A DNA stretch of 5,143 nt from Acidobacteriota bacterium (GTDB taxonomy: Bacteria; Acidobacteriota; Terriglobia; UBA7540). The stretch is from positions 1 through 5,143 of the forward strand of contig JAJYJL010000744.1 in the NCBI GenBank assembly GCA_021789565.1, given 5' to 3'. Below the pieces are notes generated by a model. That model searched no databases. It had not been told where the DNA came from and worked only from the letters and a program-made list of their open reading frames with translations. Positions 4,971-5,143 of the stretch are shown here, in pieces; within the stretch, counting starts at the first letter, position 1; the number at the start of each line of letters is the position of its first letter. The translations under genes and the position numbers were made by a program.

Positions 4971-5143
4971 TTGCGGAAAGTGGAGATGAGTAGGGGGAGT
5001 GAACTGCGTAGACGTGCTGGCGCGGGTGAAGAGTTGGGAGTTCGGGGGTCGTATCTCAGGGCTGGTGCGGGAGAAGTATGGCGGGCCGGTGGGGGAGGGA
5101 AATGGGGGACCGCCGGCGGATCATCTGTGGAGAGAGACGGTGC
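4971..5143 (+). pseudogene. Start of a broken ISNCY-like (DDE) transposase gene, runs off the right edge
   Basis: From TTG 4971 the frame reads MRKVEMSRG. The family-like text then continues in the +1 frame from about 5002: VDVLARVKSWEF (5011-5043), then GLVREKYGGPVGEG (from 5059) and later ADHLW (5116-5130). From memory, ISNCY/ISDol1-like transposases begin with a similar MS..EL..VEVLARVKSGEL helix, followed 40 or so residues later by LVREKYGG..GERFGPTLAAEHL. Here the two blocks are only about 5 codons apart, which points to a frameshift near the G-run 4993-4997 plus an internal deletion that removed most of the helix-turn-helix. Both the initial frame and the +1 frame stay open to the edge because the DNA is GC-rich, so openness is not evidence of function. 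The family call rests on remembered similarity. Confidence 0.5.
5083..5108 (+). other. Canonical G-quadruplex motif
   Basis: GGG (5083-5085), GGGGG (5091-5095), GGG (5097-5099) and GGGGG (5104-5108) are separated by loops of 5, 1 and 4 bases, meeting the G3+N1-7 rule on the plus strand. It lies in the transposase remnant, within a strongly G-over-C biased stretch that runs from about 4980 to the edge. Whether it folds or matters in the cell cannot be seen. Confidence 0.5.

Noticed and set aside
1..5143. CRISPR array, riboswitch, replication origin or tRNA-linked attachment site
   Set aside because: No regularly spaced repeats, no recognisable riboswitch core, no DnaA-box cluster and no duplicated tRNA end were seen.

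Overview
The window looks like a piece of a GC-moderate Gram-negative chromosome. It carries an envelope-type TonB-family protein, a secreted M48 metallopeptidase, a LuxR-type regulator, one tRNA and insertion-sequence debris. The style of the TonB protein (long Gly/Pro-rich linker with repeated GFG motifs, then a TonB C-terminal domain) and of the peptidase (a beta-rich N-terminal half before the HELAH core) resembles proteins I remember from Acidobacteriota. That is an inference from memory, not from a search.

Layout. Positions 1-70 (+) hold the last codons of an unidentified protein ending in a hydrophobic stretch. Positions 71-237 are non-coding with a hairpin and a palindrome. Positions 238-921 (-) encode a NarL/LuxR-type response regulator whose receiver domain has lost every residue needed for phosphorylation. 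The 11-base sequence CGAGGTACCTC (core 10-base palindrome GAGGTACCTC) occurs twice, once over its ribosome binding region and once just past its 3' end. Positions 922-1211 are non-coding control DNA with two adjacent dyads and weak promoter-like boxes. Positions 1212-4061 (-) form a two-gene operon: a TonB-family protein first, then the secreted M48 metallopeptidase 12 bp later. The operon has a recognisable promoter near 4107-4134. Its short leader has a GGGAGG Shine-Dalgarno abutting a perfect 8-bp hairpin that ends 3 nt before the ATG.

From 4200 to the end the window is accessory. Positions 4248-4526 (-) are a decayed IS1380-type transposase remnant with two stop codons inside its most conserved stretch. 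Positions 4666-4750 (+) are a complete tRNA-Leu(UAG) with encoded CCA. From about 4937 to the right edge lies what I read as the start of a broken ISNCY-like transposase gene (+) with a strong Shine-Dalgarno, a frameshift and an apparent internal deletion. A canonical G-quadruplex motif lies inside it.

How it fits together. The TonB-family protein and the peptidase are probably co-expressed envelope proteins. The LuxR-type protein is convergent with neither: it is transcribed in the same direction but separated by about 290 bp, so it is probably a separate unit, possibly autoregulated. I see no complete new defence, CRISPR or mobile system. The most promising under-described features are the leader hairpin of the tonB-like gene and the paired palindromes around the phosphorylation-dead regulator.
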